From assembly GCA_020628855.1 (NCBI GenBank), contig JAHDEL010000010.1, positions 1 through 57,071 on the forward strand: a stretch of 57,071 bases of DNA, in the 5' to 3' direction. Source of the stretch: Saprospiraceae bacterium. Lineage in GTDB: Bacteria; Bacteroidota; Bacteroidia; Chitinophagales; Saprospiraceae. The notes under the pieces were generated by a model that saw nothing but the letters and a program-made list of their open reading frames with translations, was not told where the DNA came from and made no database searches. This document shows positions 1-9,060 of the stretch, one piece after another. The translations under genes were made by a program, and so were the position numbers. Every line of letters begins with the position of its first letter. Position 1 is the stretch's first letter.

Positions 1-1087
1 TCAAGATGTTAGCTTAAATGTAATTGATTGGAATGGTTGTGATACTACGATTCTTATTCAACCTGAGGTTGATACACTGACTCCCATTATCGATTTGTCA
101 ATAGTGAGTGCTGGAGATTGTTTTGATCCATCAAGCCAGTTGGCTGCTGTGGTTCAGAATACGAGCGATGTGATGTATAACTGGTTTACAATAAACGGAG
201 GATTTGCAAGTAATGTGAACGAAGATCAAGTATCCGTTAATCAGGAAGGAACCTATTTCTGTGTTGTTACGGACTTATCGAGTTCCTGCTCTACAATAGA
301 TTCAATAGTATTAGATAATACAATTCCTGCCATAGATATTCAATTCGACATTATCCAACCAGACTGTAGTGAGCAATTTGGTGAAATCCAGAATATTGTG
401 GCGAGCATGGATGGTGATATAACTCAGATTACTTCTATCTATCTCAATGAAGAAGAAATAGGAGTTAATTCTGAAATTCAATTAAACCAAGGCCTACAAG
501 CACTCACTTTTATTACTGAAGAAGGTTGTGAATTAGATACAATCATTGATATTCTAATTCCAGAAGAAGTACTTGCTACAGTAGAGAGTCAATACATTAT
601 TAATCAAGGAGATAGTGTTTTAATAGAAGCTATTTTAGAATCTGATATGCCCATTGACTCTTTTACTTTCTCTTGGTTTGAGAATATGAGTGAGACTGGT
701 TCTGCGGTCTATTATCCTGAACAATCTTTTGTGGGGCAATTAGTCATTGAATATGGACTTGTCTGCAGCATTTTACTTCCTTTTGAGGTAATAGTAAATG
801 AAAGATCTTTAGTTTTCTTGAACAATATAGTTTATCAGGGCAGTGGTACAGATGGCCAATTTACTGTCAATACACATCCAAATGTCAGAACTCTAGATAA
901 ACTAGCTATTTATGATAGGTGGGGTAATTTGATAGTTGATGAATCTAGTCTACAAAGTGGCTTTACTTGGGATGGAACCTATAATGGTACATTTGTTGAA
1001 CAAGGAGTATATGTTGGATATTTGGAGCTAACAACACAAGCAGATAAACAAATTAGAAAAGTATTTGATATAACTGTCTTGAGATAA
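1..1087 (+). CDS. Secreted protein with type IX secretion C-terminal domain (5' end outside window)
   Basis: The reading frame is open from base 2 of the window to the stop at 1087, so the gene begins upstream and its N-terminus and signal peptide are not visible. The visible part is rich in Asp, Asn, Ser, Thr and Val with scattered Cys, as in beta-rich Ig/PKD-like repeats of Bacteroidota surface proteins. The last roughly 80 residues form a gliding-motility-associated (CHU_C, type B) C-terminal domain: the motif IYDRWGNLI, then WDGTYNG, VEQGVYV and a terminal ITVLR. In this family the domain directs export through the type IX system and attachment to the surface. A TTG at 95 is not a real start because the frame runs on upstream. 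The next gene ends with nearly the same domain, so the two are probably paralogues. Ligand or enzymatic role unknown. Confidence 0.85.
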   Translation, partial: QDVSLNVIDWNGCDTTILIQPEVDTLTPIIDLSIVSAGDCFDPSSQLAAVVQNTSDVMYNWFTINGGFASNVNEDQVSVNQEGTYFCVVTDLSSSCSTIDSIVLDNTIPAIDIQFDIIQPDCSEQFGEIQNIVASMDGDITQITSIYLNEEEIGVNSEIQLNQGLQALTFITEEGCELDTIIDILIPEEVLATVESQYIINQGDSVLIEAILESDMPIDSFTFSWFENMSETGSAVYYPEQSFVGQLVIEYGLVCSILLPFEVIVNERSLVFLNNIVYQGSGTDGQFTVNTHPNVRTLDKLAIYDRWGNLIVDESSLQSGFTWDGTYNGTFVEQGVYVGYLELTTQADKQIRKVFDITVLR

Positions 1088-1148
1088 CCTAAATTTTTTG
1101 TTTGAGGCTTGTAATCTCAGTATCTTGCGGGCCATTTTGAAATTGTAG

Positions 1149-4100
1149 ATGAGCATATTAGTGCGGGTAACATTAATTAGTGTTTTGTGGGTTTTGACAT
1201 TACTAGGTAGTGTGTCATTGGCTGGTCAATGTAATACAGTTGATGACTTACCTCAATCTAGTGATGAGTGTCGTTTATTCTGTGATTTAGATTCTCTTTC
1301 GTGTTTGGAATATCAAATGTATGCTTCTTGCGAATTCCAACCTCAAGTTGAGTTTGATGGACCTGCATGTGCGGGTACAGTGGAGAACCCTAACTGGATA
1401 TGCTTTATAGCGTGGGATACAGTAGTCCAGCTAAATGTTGCATACGAGAACTGTGCTTTTGATAAGTGGTCCACCACGAATTTAGGTATTCAAGTATTTC
1501 TTTTTGATGCGCCTGTTGATTGGGAGTACACACCATTAACTTATAATTGTGATTGCGAAGAAGCATTTGGCCCTGACCATAGTGTTACGCTTGAATCTGA
1601 TTCTCTAGTTATTGGGAATCAATATTATTTAATGATCGATGGATGTGCAGGTAATATTTGTGACATTCAATTGGAATTTCTCAATTTGCCAGCCTCTAAC
1701 TCCTTAGAACTTCCAGAATTATTGCCAGAGAATGTTGAGATTGTTAATGATCTTTGCGATGCAGATTGTCTCTGCCCTGGAAGTCCAATCTCAATTACTC
1801 TGACGGACCATGCGGACATAGGTAATGTTACTTATGATTATACAATCAGGGATGATATGGGCTTTGTCGTCTATGATGCAGTGCTTGACACAAATGCATT
1901 TGGTGGTTTTGCCCCCTTGTCTCCAGGTGATTTTACATTAGAAGTCAATTACAGTAATATCTGTGATGCAGATAACGATTTATTTTCCACCACTTTTTCT
2001 GTAGCCCCGAAGGATACAGTCTATTACGATACTGAAACGCTTTGTGCTGAAGATACTATGAGCTTCGTGAATTGGCCTATTCACTGGTTTTCGAATAACT
2101 GTATTTTTTCCCCTACGATTGGAGATAGCCTCTATGAATGCACATATTTGGATACCTGTAATTGCGCAAAGGTCGAGTATAAGCGGATAATTGTACTACC
2201 TCCAACTGAGACCCCAATGTTTGATACAGTGCTGTGTGCTTCTGAATTGTCAATGGATCTCCCATTAACTTTCATGAATAATATTTTTACAGAAGAGTTA
2301 GTACAAGGTCAAGAATATAATGTCCCAGGCGGGACAGCAAATAATTGTGACTCTAGCATATTTATTCAGGTATTTGCTCCATTTGCAGAAGCAGGAATAG
2401 AAATAATTAATTGTGATGGTCAGCAAGTAACTTATCAGGCCACTCTAGGTGACTATTCAGACTATTTGGATGAGTCTTTGATTGGTTTCGAGTGGATAGT
2501 CGATGGAGTGGTAGAATCAAACTCCATACTTCTCCAAGCACACATGGATAGTTTGGTAACCTTAGAGCTAAATTGGGAATATCAAGGTACAAATTGTAAT
2601 GAGACTATAGTTCTGGATACAACTTACCTTGCCAACATGGAGTCAGACTTTATTCTTCCTGAGGTCAATTGTTTTGCAAATGCTGATACTGTATTTTTTG
2701 AGTTTAGTGAAGTACCTCTTGCGCCTTCAACTGTAGTCATTGATCAACTCACGACCTTCAATGGTTATTGGGATGGCAATCTTTGGATATTTCCAGGTTT
2801 ATTGGAAAGTGATGAAGTTTCAATCAGTGTATCATCTGGAACTGCTTTTTGTCAAGGAGAAGATGCTACAATTTCATGTTCTCCCGATTGCACATTTTAT
2901 ACGATGTCTTTTCCTCAAGATGGATATAATGTTTGTATCACTGATACACCGACAAGTATCAATCTTGAAGTGGTAACAACTCCATCAATGCTGAATAGCA
3001 ATGCAGAGGATACATGGTATGATGGTAACGGCTTGCCAATAAATGGGTCATTTATCCCAGAAGCAGGAGTAGACTCCACTTATACCTTCTATTATGAAAT
3101 CAACGAAGCTGGATGTATCAGTTTGGATAGTTTTTATATGCCTGTTTCAGTGGCACCTTACATTGATGTATTGATTGATGAGGTGCGAGTTTGTCAGAAT
3201 GAGCCAATAAACTTGGATACGGTGTTCAATTATGTTGGGGCGGGAACATGGTCTTTTTCAGGATTTCCTCCTAGTATCACAATTATTGAAGATAATGGTG
3301 ATGATTTTATCTTTTCTGTAGACAATACTGGTGAAAACTATTTCTATATCACAGGAAGTTCAGGTCCTTGTGAAGTTCAGCAATTAGCTGTTTTTGTTGT
3401 TGATGTTGAGCCACAACAAACGTTTGACATACAATGCTTTGATATGAGCTTCCCAATTCAATTCGTATGGGATGACCTTGAATGTCACGAGTCTTATGAT
3501 ATTTATGTAGACAATGTGTTTATAAAGAATCAAGTCAATTCTACATATACACCAATAGAATTTCCAGCAGGAACTGAGATCAATGTAGAGATTGTTCCTT
3601 TATCTAACTGTCTTTGTCCTTATACATCAGCATTCATTTCATGCTATACTGGGGATTGTCCTGAAAGAACGACAAGTGTACTCTGGAGTGATACGACATT
3701 TTGTGTCAGTAACATTCCTGCGATATTGACCAATTCCATAACCATTGATGGAACAACAATTAGTGAGCAAGATGTGATTCAGACGTCTTCCGAAATAGGA
3801 AGTACGCAATACTATATAGATGTCGAATATGATATCCTCTGTTCGTATGTTGACAGCTTTACAATTAATATCGTTGATGTTCCTAACTTGATCATTGATC
3901 CTGTAAATCCAGAGTGTTATACAGATTCAGTAGGCATTGCTAGCTTTCTCTATAATACAGTTGAATTTGCAGATACCTGTTATCTAGATGGTGTCTTAAT
4001 GTCCATGGATGACCTGGAGGATATGCCATTTTCGATAGGCAATCATGAACTCATTACTTTTTCGGAATTCGGATGTGAGATTACGAATACGTTTGTCATA

Positions 4101-4673
4101 GACCCACCAACTGACTTTGCAGTAAGCCTTTCAGGTATTGATACATTACTTGAAGGAGATGTTACAACGTATTCTTTAAACTCAGACTTGATGGACTGGA
4201 GTTCTATAGAATGGTACCTTGATGGTGAGCTGATCTGTGAGAACTCAGAAACATGTGACATTACAGGAGAGTTTTTAGGTGATATTGATCAGATATTAGA
4301 GGTCATCATTTATCAAAATGACTCTTGTTTCAAATCTGATGCTCTCTCATTTTACGTGGAGGAACTCATCATCCCTGAAATGTTGTCGGATATTTTTATT
4401 TCGAATGTTTTATATCCAGGATCGACTGGTGATGATTTGTGGAAAATAGGGTCTAATATTCCTCTTATGGTCAATACTATTCAAGTCTTTGATAGATGGG
4501 GAAATGTTGTATTTGCCTTAAATGATACTGTATTGGATGGTGATGCAGAGCTTTGGGATGGGACGTTTAATGGTCAGTATGTTGAACAAGGAGTGTATGT
4601 CTATGTCCTTGAATACATTAATGCAGATAATGAACCACAAATCACGATTGGGGACATTACTGTTCTTCGATAA
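1149..4673 (+). CDS. Large secreted adhesin-like protein with type IX secretion C-terminal domain
   Basis: 1174 residues. The N-terminus has a few polar residues, a hydrophobic stretch (VLWVLTLLGSVSLAG) and a likely signal peptidase site near residue 25, so it enters the periplasm by Sec. The body is acidic and Cys-rich with no enzymatic motif that I recognise; the many short Thr/Ser/Asp-rich segments fit repeated beta-sandwich domains. Residues about 1090-1174 are a gliding-motility-associated C-terminal domain (VFDRWGNVVF, WDGTFNG, VEQGVYVYVLEY, terminal ITVLR), the sorting signal for the type IX secretion system. It lies 61 bp after a gene with the same C-terminal domain, and the pair may be co-transcribed. 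Its stop overlaps the convergent cmk stop by 17 bp. Probable cell-surface or released adhesion/matrix protein; the ligand cannot be told from sequence. Confidence 0.85.
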   Translation: MSILVRVTLISVLWVLTLLGSVSLAGQCNTVDDLPQSSDECRLFCDLDSLSCLEYQMYASCEFQPQVEFDGPACAGTVENPNWICFIAWDTVVQLNVAYENCAFDKWSTTNLGIQVFLFDAPVDWEYTPLTYNCDCEEAFGPDHSVTLESDSLVIGNQYYLMIDGCAGNICDIQLEFLNLPASNSLELPELLPENVEIVNDLCDADCLCPGSPISITLTDHADIGNVTYDYTIRDDMGFVVYDAVLDTNAFGGFAPLSPGDFTLEVNYSNICDADNDLFSTTFSVAPKDTVYYDTETLCAEDTMSFVNWPIHWFSNNCIFSPTIGDSLYECTYLDTCNCAKVEYKRIIVLPPTETPMFDTVLCASELSMDLPLTFMNNIFTEELVQGQEYNVPGGTANNCDSSIFIQVFAPFAEAGIEIINCDGQQVTYQATLGDYSDYLDESLIGFEWIVDGVVESNSILLQAHMDSLVTLELNWEYQGTNCNETIVLDTTYLANMESDFILPEVNCFANADTVFFEFSEVPLAPSTVVIDQLTTFNGYWDGNLWIFPGLLESDEVSISVSSGTAFCQGEDATISCSPDCTFYTMSFPQDGYNVCITDTPTSINLEVVTTPSMLNSNAEDTWYDGNGLPINGSFIPEAGVDSTYTFYYEINEAGCISLDSFYMPVSVAPYIDVLIDEVRVCQNEPINLDTVFNYVGAGTWSFSGFPPSITIIEDNGDDFIFSVDNTGENYFYITGSSGPCEVQQLAVFVVDVEPQQTFDIQCFDMSFPIQFVWDDLECHESYDIYVDNVFIKNQVNSTYTPIEFPAGTEINVEIVPLSNCLCPYTSAFISCYTGDCPERTTSVLWSDTTFCVSNIPAILTNSITIDGTTISEQDVIQTSSEIGSTQYYIDVEYDILCSYVDSFTINIVDVPNLIIDPVNPECYTDSVGIASFLYNTVEFADTCYLDGVLMSMDDLEDMPFSIGNHELITFSEFGCEITNTFVIDPPTDFAVSLSGIDTLLEGDVTTYSLNSDLMDWSSIEWYLDGELICENSETCDITGEFLGDIDQILEVIIYQNDSCFKSDALSFYVEELIIPEMLSDIFISNVLYPGSTGDDLWKIGSNIPLMVNTIQVFDRWGNVVFALNDTVLDGDAELWDGTFNGQYVEQGVYVYVLEYINADNEPQITIGDITVLR

Positions 4674-5340
4674 GAGCTTTAACCCACAGTAAAACCTCCT
4701 CCAATTGTTCTTGTCTAGACATTGAAGTATTATTTAATATCCTTGCACCATCTGCAATTTGGAGTGGGCTATCTTCTCTTGTGCTGTCAATATGATCCCT
4801 ATGCTTTAAATTCGCTCTGACCTCATCTTTTGTTACTGCAGAGCTCTTTAACTGTATTTCTTGGAATCTCCTTAATACTCTTGTTTCAATATCGGAATCT
4901 ACAAATATTTTCAATTCAGCGTTTGGAAATACGACTGTGCCAATATCTCTACCATCCATAACAATGCCGCCATCTTTGCCGGCTTGTTGCTGTTGATATA
5001 CCAGATATCTTCTTACTGGAGAGATTGCAGCAACTTCTGAAACAAGTTGAGAGACTTCTAGAGAGCGTATCAATTCGGAAACATCCATCCCATTGAGAAA
5101 AATTTCAAAACTCTCTCTAGCAGGTGGAATGATGATTTCTATATTTTCTAATGCTTCAGAAACAGCATGTGGATTCGTTATGTCAACGCTATGTTGTTGG
5201 AAGTATAAGGTCACAGCTCTGTACATCGCGCCAGAATCTAAATAGCTGTAATCTAGAGCTTTAGCAAGGTCTTTGGCTAAAGTAGACTTACCAGAACTAG
5301 AATAGCCATCTATGGCAATTGTAATTTGATGCTTTTGCAT
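4657..5340 (-). CDS. cmk: Cytidylate kinase
   Basis: 227 residues from the ATG at 5340. The frame stays open upstream, but the family N-terminus begins right here (MQKHQITIAIDGYSSSGKST). It phosphorylates CMP and dCMP with ATP in pyrimidine nucleotide salvage and synthesis. The P-loop is GYSSSGKST, followed by DSGAMYRAVT (nucleotide-binding segment), MDGRDIGTVVFP (CMP-binding Arg/Asp) and the lid-like REDSPL near the C-terminus, all in the usual order and at the usual length. A terminator hairpin lies between this gene and the upstream DUF2795 gene, so cmk may have its own promoter or depend on read-through. The 3' end overlaps the convergent secreted-protein gene by 17 bp. Confidence 0.95.
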   Translation of the reverse strand: MQKHQITIAIDGYSSSGKSTLAKDLAKALDYSYLDSGAMYRAVTLYFQQHSVDITNPHAVSEALENIEIIIPPARESFEIFLNGMDVSELIRSLEVSQLVSEVAAISPVRRYLVYQQQQAGKDGGIVMDGRDIGTVVFPNAELKIFVDSDIETRVLRRFQEIQLKSSAVTKDEVRANLKHRDHIDSTREDSPLQIADGARILNNTSMSRQEQLEEVLLWVKALIEEQ

Positions 5341-5370
5341 TGTTCTGCAATGTACAAAAGGAATAAAAAA

Positions 5371-5392
5371 AGCCTCGACAAGTGTCAAGGCT
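5371..5392 (-). terminator. Rho-independent terminator after DUF2795 gene
   Basis: A 10-bp stem (AGCCT-GACA against TGTC-AGGCT, with one G-U type pair) closes on a tiny loop. On the minus strand it is followed by seven T (5364-5370). It lies just after the stop of the DUF2795 gene and before the cmk start. Confidence 0.75.
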
Positions 5393-5417
5393 TTTATTAG
5401 CAAGATTTATTCTTTTA

Positions 5418-5639
5418 TTAATATTCGTCTTCATTAAATAAAAAATCATCTTTCCTGGGATAATCAGGCCAAATATCCACCATAGATTCATAGATCTCAC
5501 CTTCGTCTTCGATGGCTTGTAAGTTCTCGATAACCTCAAGAGGTGATCCAGATCGAATTGCAAAATCAATAAGCTCATCTCTTGTTGCAGGCCAAGGACC
5601 GTCTTCTAAATGGTGTGCCAGTTCTAGTGTCCAATACAT
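5418..5639 (-). CDS. DUF2795 domain protein, conserved in Bacteroidota
   Basis: 73 residues, acidic and complete. The sequence has the highly conserved layout of the short Bacteroidota DUF2795 proteins: a start MYWTLELAHHLED, a middle PWPATRDELIDFAIRSG, then EDEGEIYESMVDIWPDYP and the acidic end FLFNEDEY. No signal peptide or membrane segment, so it is cytoplasmic. Function is unknown. It has its own good promoter (boxes at 5687-5717) and its own terminator (5371-5392), so it looks like a single-gene transcription unit upstream of cmk. Confidence 0.85.
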   Translation of the reverse strand: MYWTLELAHHLEDGPWPATRDELIDFAIRSGSPLEVIENLQAIEDEGEIYESMVDIWPDYPRKDDFLFNEDEY

Positions 5640-5686
5640 ATGGAAAAGATTAATGTATAGAAAAAAATGTTATATGTAATTTTCCG

Positions 5687-5717
5687 CAAAAATAGAAATA
5701 TTTAGTATTTATGCAAG
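5687..5717 (-). promoter_or_regulatory. Bacteroidota-type promoter for the DUF2795 gene
   Basis: Read on the minus strand: CTTG (one mismatch to TTTG) at 5717-5714, a 19-nt spacer, then TATTTTTG at 5694-5687, an exact match to TAnnTTTG. The ATG at 5639 lies 47 nt downstream. Spacing and both boxes fit the known Bacteroidota sigma-70 consensus. Confidence 0.6.
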
Positions 5718-5832
5718 TGAACAATACTGTAATTTCATTTAAGGTCAAATTATTGTTAGATTCATGACAATTACAGATTAATGAGCAATTTGATTCCGTT
5801 AACCTGCATTTTTTTTCTTTAATTTTTGAAGT

Positions 5833-6513
5833 ATCAGTAATCAAGCTAATACCCCCATTGTTTCAGTTGAGAACCTCCAAGTAAAAAGAGGCGAAATCAC
5901 TGTTGTAGAAAGTGCATCATTCGATCTAGATGTTGGTGAATTTGTTTTTCTCGATGGAAAGAGCGGCTCAGGTAAAACAACATTGCTCAAAACACTCTTT
6001 GGTTTGTTTCCTATTAGTGCTGGTCATGCAACTATAGCAGGAGTTAATCTTTCAACTTTGAACCTCTCTAATATCTATAACTACCGACGTCAGGTGGGAA
6101 TGATATTTCAAGACTTCAAGCTGTTTGCCGATTGGACTATTTACGAGAATCTCAATTTTGCACTGAAGGCTACAGATTGGTCAGATCCCAATGAGCGCAT
6201 AGAAAGAATACGATTTGTCCTTTCGCAATTGGATATGGATGATTCAGGTAGTATGCAGGTCCGTTATTTGTCAGGAGGTGAACAACAAAAAGTGGCTATA
6301 GCCAGGACATTGTTGAATGAACCCAAAGTGATTCTTGCAGATGAACCTACCGGTAATTTGGATGCTGAAAATGCAGATAGCATTATTCAGATACTGTATA
6401 AGTTGAGCCAAGAGATTCCAGCTACTATTCTACTCACGACTCACCACCAGTTTTTGATAGAACGTTATCCAGCAAGAGTGATTCGAAACAACAATGGAGT
6501 TTTTGAAGGGTAA
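5833..6513 (+). CDS. ftsE: FtsE-like ABC transporter ATP-binding protein, no canonical start codon
   Basis: The frame opens after a TGA at 5827-5829, and 226 residues can be read from an ATC at 5833. ABC ATPase motifs are complete: Walker [11 protein letters not shown]-loop [11 protein letters not shown], signature [14 protein letters not shown], Walker [13 protein letters not shown] and an H-loop in LLTTHHQF. The Q-loop text and the short size are those of FtsE, the cytoplasmic ATPase that works with FtsX to control peptidoglycan hydrolases at division. No ftsX is next to it here. Between the stop and Walker A there is no ATG, GTG or TTG; starting at the ATC gives a typical N-terminus ([15 protein letters not shown]). 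The first TTG, at 5983, would remove Walker A. Either a rare ATC/ATT start or a base error in the assembly is likely. Confidence 0.85.
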   Translation: MSNQANTPIVSVENLQVKRGEITVVESASFDLDVGEFVFLDGKSGSGKTTLLKTLFGLFPISAGHATIAGVNLSTLNLSNIYNYRRQVGMIFQDFKLFADWTIYENLNFALKATDWSDPNERIERIRFVLSQLDMDDSGSMQVRYLSGGEQQKVAIARTLLNEPKVILADEPTGNLDAENADSIIQILYKLSQEIPATILLTTHHQFLIERYPARVIRNNNGVFEG

Positions 6514-6515
6514 AA

Positions 6516-6550
6516 AAATAGACCTATACGACAAGTGCATAGGTCTATTT
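6516..6550. terminator. Bidirectional terminator between ftsE and ndk
   Basis: A perfect 12-bp stem (AAATAGACCTAT against ATAGGTCTATTT) with an 11-nt loop, flanked by an A-run on the left (6512-6518) and a T-run on the right (6552-6556). It starts just after the ftsE stop and lies before the ndk stop, so it can end transcription from both sides. Confidence 0.85.
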
Positions 6551-6570
6551 GTTTTTGAGCTCGAGTTGTC

Positions 6571-6990
6571 CTAGAACATTTCTGTCCCTGCAAAGTGGAA
6601 GTTTCCTTCAATCCCTGCATTCTCATCACTATCAGCACCATGAACGGCATTTTCGCCGATACTAGTAGCATACTTAGCTCTTATTGTACCAGGAGCAGCG
6701 TCAGCCGGATTGGTAGCACCTATGAGTGTTCTGAAATCCTCGACTGCATTGTCTTTTTCTAAGATCGCAGAAACTATTGGTCCTGACGACATGAATTCAA
6801 CAAGTTCTCCGTAAAAAGGTCTCTCTTTGTGGACTGCATAAAATTCACCTGCTTTTTCAGCACTTAATTTTGTGTATTTCATTGCAACAATTCTAAAACC
6901 TGCACCACAGATTTGCTCAAGAATTGCTCCTATATGACCATTCCTTACAGCATCAGGTTTGATCATAGTGAATGTTTTATTTCCTGCCAT
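6571..6990 (-). CDS. ndk: Nucleoside diphosphate kinase
   Basis: 139 residues, the usual bacterial length. It transfers the gamma-phosphate of ATP to nucleoside diphosphates through a phosphohistidine. Visible family features are the start [11 protein letters not shown], the [15 protein letters not shown] segment, [13 protein letters not shown] and the active-site histidine in NAVHGADS. Cytoplasmic. It is a single gene with a shared terminator downstream. A -7-type box (TACATTTG on the minus strand, 7036-7029) lies about 40 nt upstream of the ATG without a clear -33 box. Confidence 0.97.
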   Translation of the reverse strand: MAGNKTFTMIKPDAVRNGHIGAILEQICGAGFRIVAMKYTKLSAEKAGEFYAVHKERPFYGELVEFMSSGPIVSAILEKDNAVEDFRTLIGATNPADAAPGTIRAKYATSIGENAVHGADSDENAGIEGNFHFAGTEMF

Positions 6991-7134
6991 TTGTTATGTG
7001 TTTTATTTCGTTAATAGTAAATGGAGTGCAAATGTAAATAAAAGACTAGTATAGTTGAGAACTTCTAGGTACCTGGTCTCCTAAAAACAGAGAACATATT
7101 AGTGTTTTTCGTCAATTCTATCTTTCTTTGCATT

Positions 7135-8145
7135 ATGCTAACTGAGTCGATAGAACACGTTAAGTCTGTCCTAAACCAACCACAGGACATTGTTATAATT
7201 ACACACAGAAATCCTGATGGTGATGCTTTAGGTTCAAGTTTAGGGTTTTCCCATTTCTTGCAGAAATCGTTACATAAGGTTAGTGTTATCCTTCCCAGTG
7301 AATACCCTAAATCATTTTCCTTTCTTCCTCAAGTAGAATTATGTCAAGTCTATGATTTGGATTCTGAGAGAGCGCTAGAATCAATTAAGAATGCAACTGT
7401 CATCTGTTGCTTAGATTTTAATGGACTGGATAGGATAGATAAGATGGGTCATGCAGTGCAAGAAAGCAATGCCTATAAAATATTAATTGATCATCATCTT
7501 GATCCTGAGCCATTTGCAGATTATCAACTTTCAGAGACTTCTGCAAGTAGTACATGTGAACTTGTTTTCAAATTCATCGATTTACTTGGGCAAAGACAAA
7601 AAATCGATCTGGATATTGCTACTTGCTTATTCGTAGGTTTAATTACAGATACAGGAAGCTTCAAATACGCAACAAATACCTACACATATCAAGTTGCATC
7701 CGAACTCAAAGCAATAGGAGTGGATGATTATAGATTACAAGATAGAATCTTTAATAGATATTCAGAAAGGCAGATGCGCTTGCTTGGCCACTGTCTGTAT
7801 AATCGATTAGAAATTTTGGACGAGTACGGTGCTGGCATAATTACATTAACAAAGCAAGATTACGAAGACTATAATATTGGAAGGGGAGATACAGAAGGCA
7901 TAGTCAATTATATCTTAATGCTAGATGGTATTTCAGTGGCGGCATTTATTACAGAGCAACCAACAATTGTTAAGGTCAGCTTGCGTTCAAAAGGGGATTT
8001 TTCAGTCCAGGAAATAGCAAGAAATCACTTCAATGGAGGAGGTCATAAGAATGCATCTGGAGGAAGTGCTTATGCAACATTGGACGCTGTAGTTAATCGA
8101 TTCAAAGAAGTCTTACCTAGATATATTGAAAAACAGTTAGCTTAA
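7135..8145 (+). CDS. DHH-family phosphoesterase (NrnA-like)
   Basis: 336 residues from the ATG at 7135; the 11 codons upstream in frame are hydrophobic and not typical, so the shorter start is chosen. It carries the DHH metal-binding motifs in order: NPDGDALGSSLG, CLDFNGLDR, the DHH signature in LIDHHLDP, GLITDTGSF, and a C-terminal DHHA1 motif NGGGHKNASGG. This is the layout of NrnA, which degrades nanoRNA and dephosphorylates pAp; which of the two activities matters here cannot be told. Cytoplasmic. It is followed after 6 bp by the FKBP lipoprotein gene and then prfB, all on the plus strand and possibly one operon. Confidence 0.9.
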   Translation: MLTESIEHVKSVLNQPQDIVIITHRNPDGDALGSSLGFSHFLQKSLHKVSVILPSEYPKSFSFLPQVELCQVYDLDSERALESIKNATVICCLDFNGLDRIDKMGHAVQESNAYKILIDHHLDPEPFADYQLSETSASSTCELVFKFIDLLGQRQKIDLDIATCLFVGLITDTGSFKYATNTYTYQVASELKAIGVDDYRLQDRIFNRYSERQMRLLGHCLYNRLEILDEYGAGIITLTKQDYEDYNIGRGDTEGIVNYILMLDGISVAAFITEQPTIVKVSLRSKGDFSVQEIARNHFNGGGHKNASGGSAYATLDAVVNRFKEVLPRYIEKQLA

Positions 8146-8151
8146 TACATT

Positions 8152-9042
8152 ATGATATACCGAATCTCTTTATGCTTAGTTATAAGCATCTTATTAGCCT
8201 GTAGTGGTGGTGGCGATGGATCTATCAAATCATTATCTCTTGATGGGTATAAAATTGTCAAACATCTTGATGGAGATGGAAAAGTTGGATCACCAGGTGA
8301 TTATGTCTTTTTCAACTTTGACTCGTATGACGGCAATGGGGAAGTCTGGCAATCATTCAAGGATGCAAAAGTTCAGCCACACGTCAGGTTGCCAAAAGAA
8401 GGAGAGCAGCAACGGTATCTAGCATTTATCGAATTATTAAAGAAAGTTTCTAAAGGAGATTCGCTATCAATGTTCTTACCTTATGATTCTTTGCAACAAG
8501 CTCCACAGAGCATGATTGGCCAATTGATCGAATATAGAGTTGGTATTACTGATATCATGAACAACGAGGAGTATACTGCTTATATGAATATTGAAAAAGA
8601 GAGAAAGAATAAGGAGCTACAAGAGGCAAAGCAATTTTCTGAAAAGAAAGTAGCTGAAGCAGCTGATCTACTTTCAATATATAAAAAAGGTGAATACACT
8701 AACACTATTACCACTCCTTCTGGACTCAAAGTAACTTTGCTCGAAGAAGGAAGAGGTGACACGGCAGCAGCAGGAAAAAATGTATCTGTAGACTATGTAG
8801 GGCTCTTCAAAGATGGAGGGCGATTTGATGACTCATTCATGCGAGGTCAACCATTTTCCTTTCAATTAGGACAAGGGTCAGTTATCAAAGGTTGGGACGA
8901 AGGTCTGACATACATGAATATAGGCAGTAAAGCTTTATTGGATATACCATATCCTCTTGCCTATGGCGAGAAAGGTTCTCCACCAAACATACCTCCTAAA
9001 AGTGATCTCATCTTTATTGTTGAACTTAACGCTATCAATTAA
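8152..9042 (+). CDS. FKBP-type peptidyl-prolyl isomerase lipoprotein
   Basis: 296 residues. The N-terminus is a lipoprotein signal peptide with lipobox LLAC at residues 14-17. Residues about 200-296 form a complete FKBP domain (VSVDYVGLFKDGGRFDDSF, QGSVIKGWDEGL, LDIPYPLAYGE, IPPKSDLIFIVEL). Residues about 35-130 look like a second, degenerate FKBP domain (SPGDYVFFNFD, then KVSKGDSLSMFLP), followed by a charged helical linker. It should catalyse proline isomerisation and assist folding of exported proteins in the periplasm. The plan resembles GldI-type isomerase lipoproteins linked to gliding motility in Flavobacterium, but identity with GldI is not shown. It sits 6 bp after the DHH gene and 18 bp before prfB. 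Confidence 0.88.
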   Translation: MIYRISLCLVISILLACSGGGDGSIKSLSLDGYKIVKHLDGDGKVGSPGDYVFFNFDSYDGNGEVWQSFKDAKVQPHVRLPKEGEQQRYLAFIELLKKVSKGDSLSMFLPYDSLQQAPQSMIGQLIEYRVGITDIMNNEEYTAYMNIEKERKNKELQEAKQFSEKKVAEAADLLSIYKKGEYTNTITTPSGLKVTLLEEGRGDTAAAGKNVSVDYVGLFKDGGRFDDSFMRGQPFSFQLGQGSVIKGWDEGLTYMNIGSKALLDIPYPLAYGEKGSPPNIPPKSDLIFIVELNAIN

Positions 9043-9060
9043 CCAATAAAACCGTAACAC

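Noticed and set aside
95-1087. A complete gene starting with TTG at 95
   Set aside because: The frame is open to base 2 and there is no signal peptide; the gene is cut by the window edge.
5650-5844. Minus-strand frame between the DUF2795 gene and ftsE
   Set aside because: It runs over the DUF2795 promoter boxes and the T-runs; composition is intergenic.
5983-6513. Truncated ABC ATPase starting at the TTG at 5983
   Set aside because: That start removes Walker A, while the frame upstream encodes a complete FtsE N-terminus.
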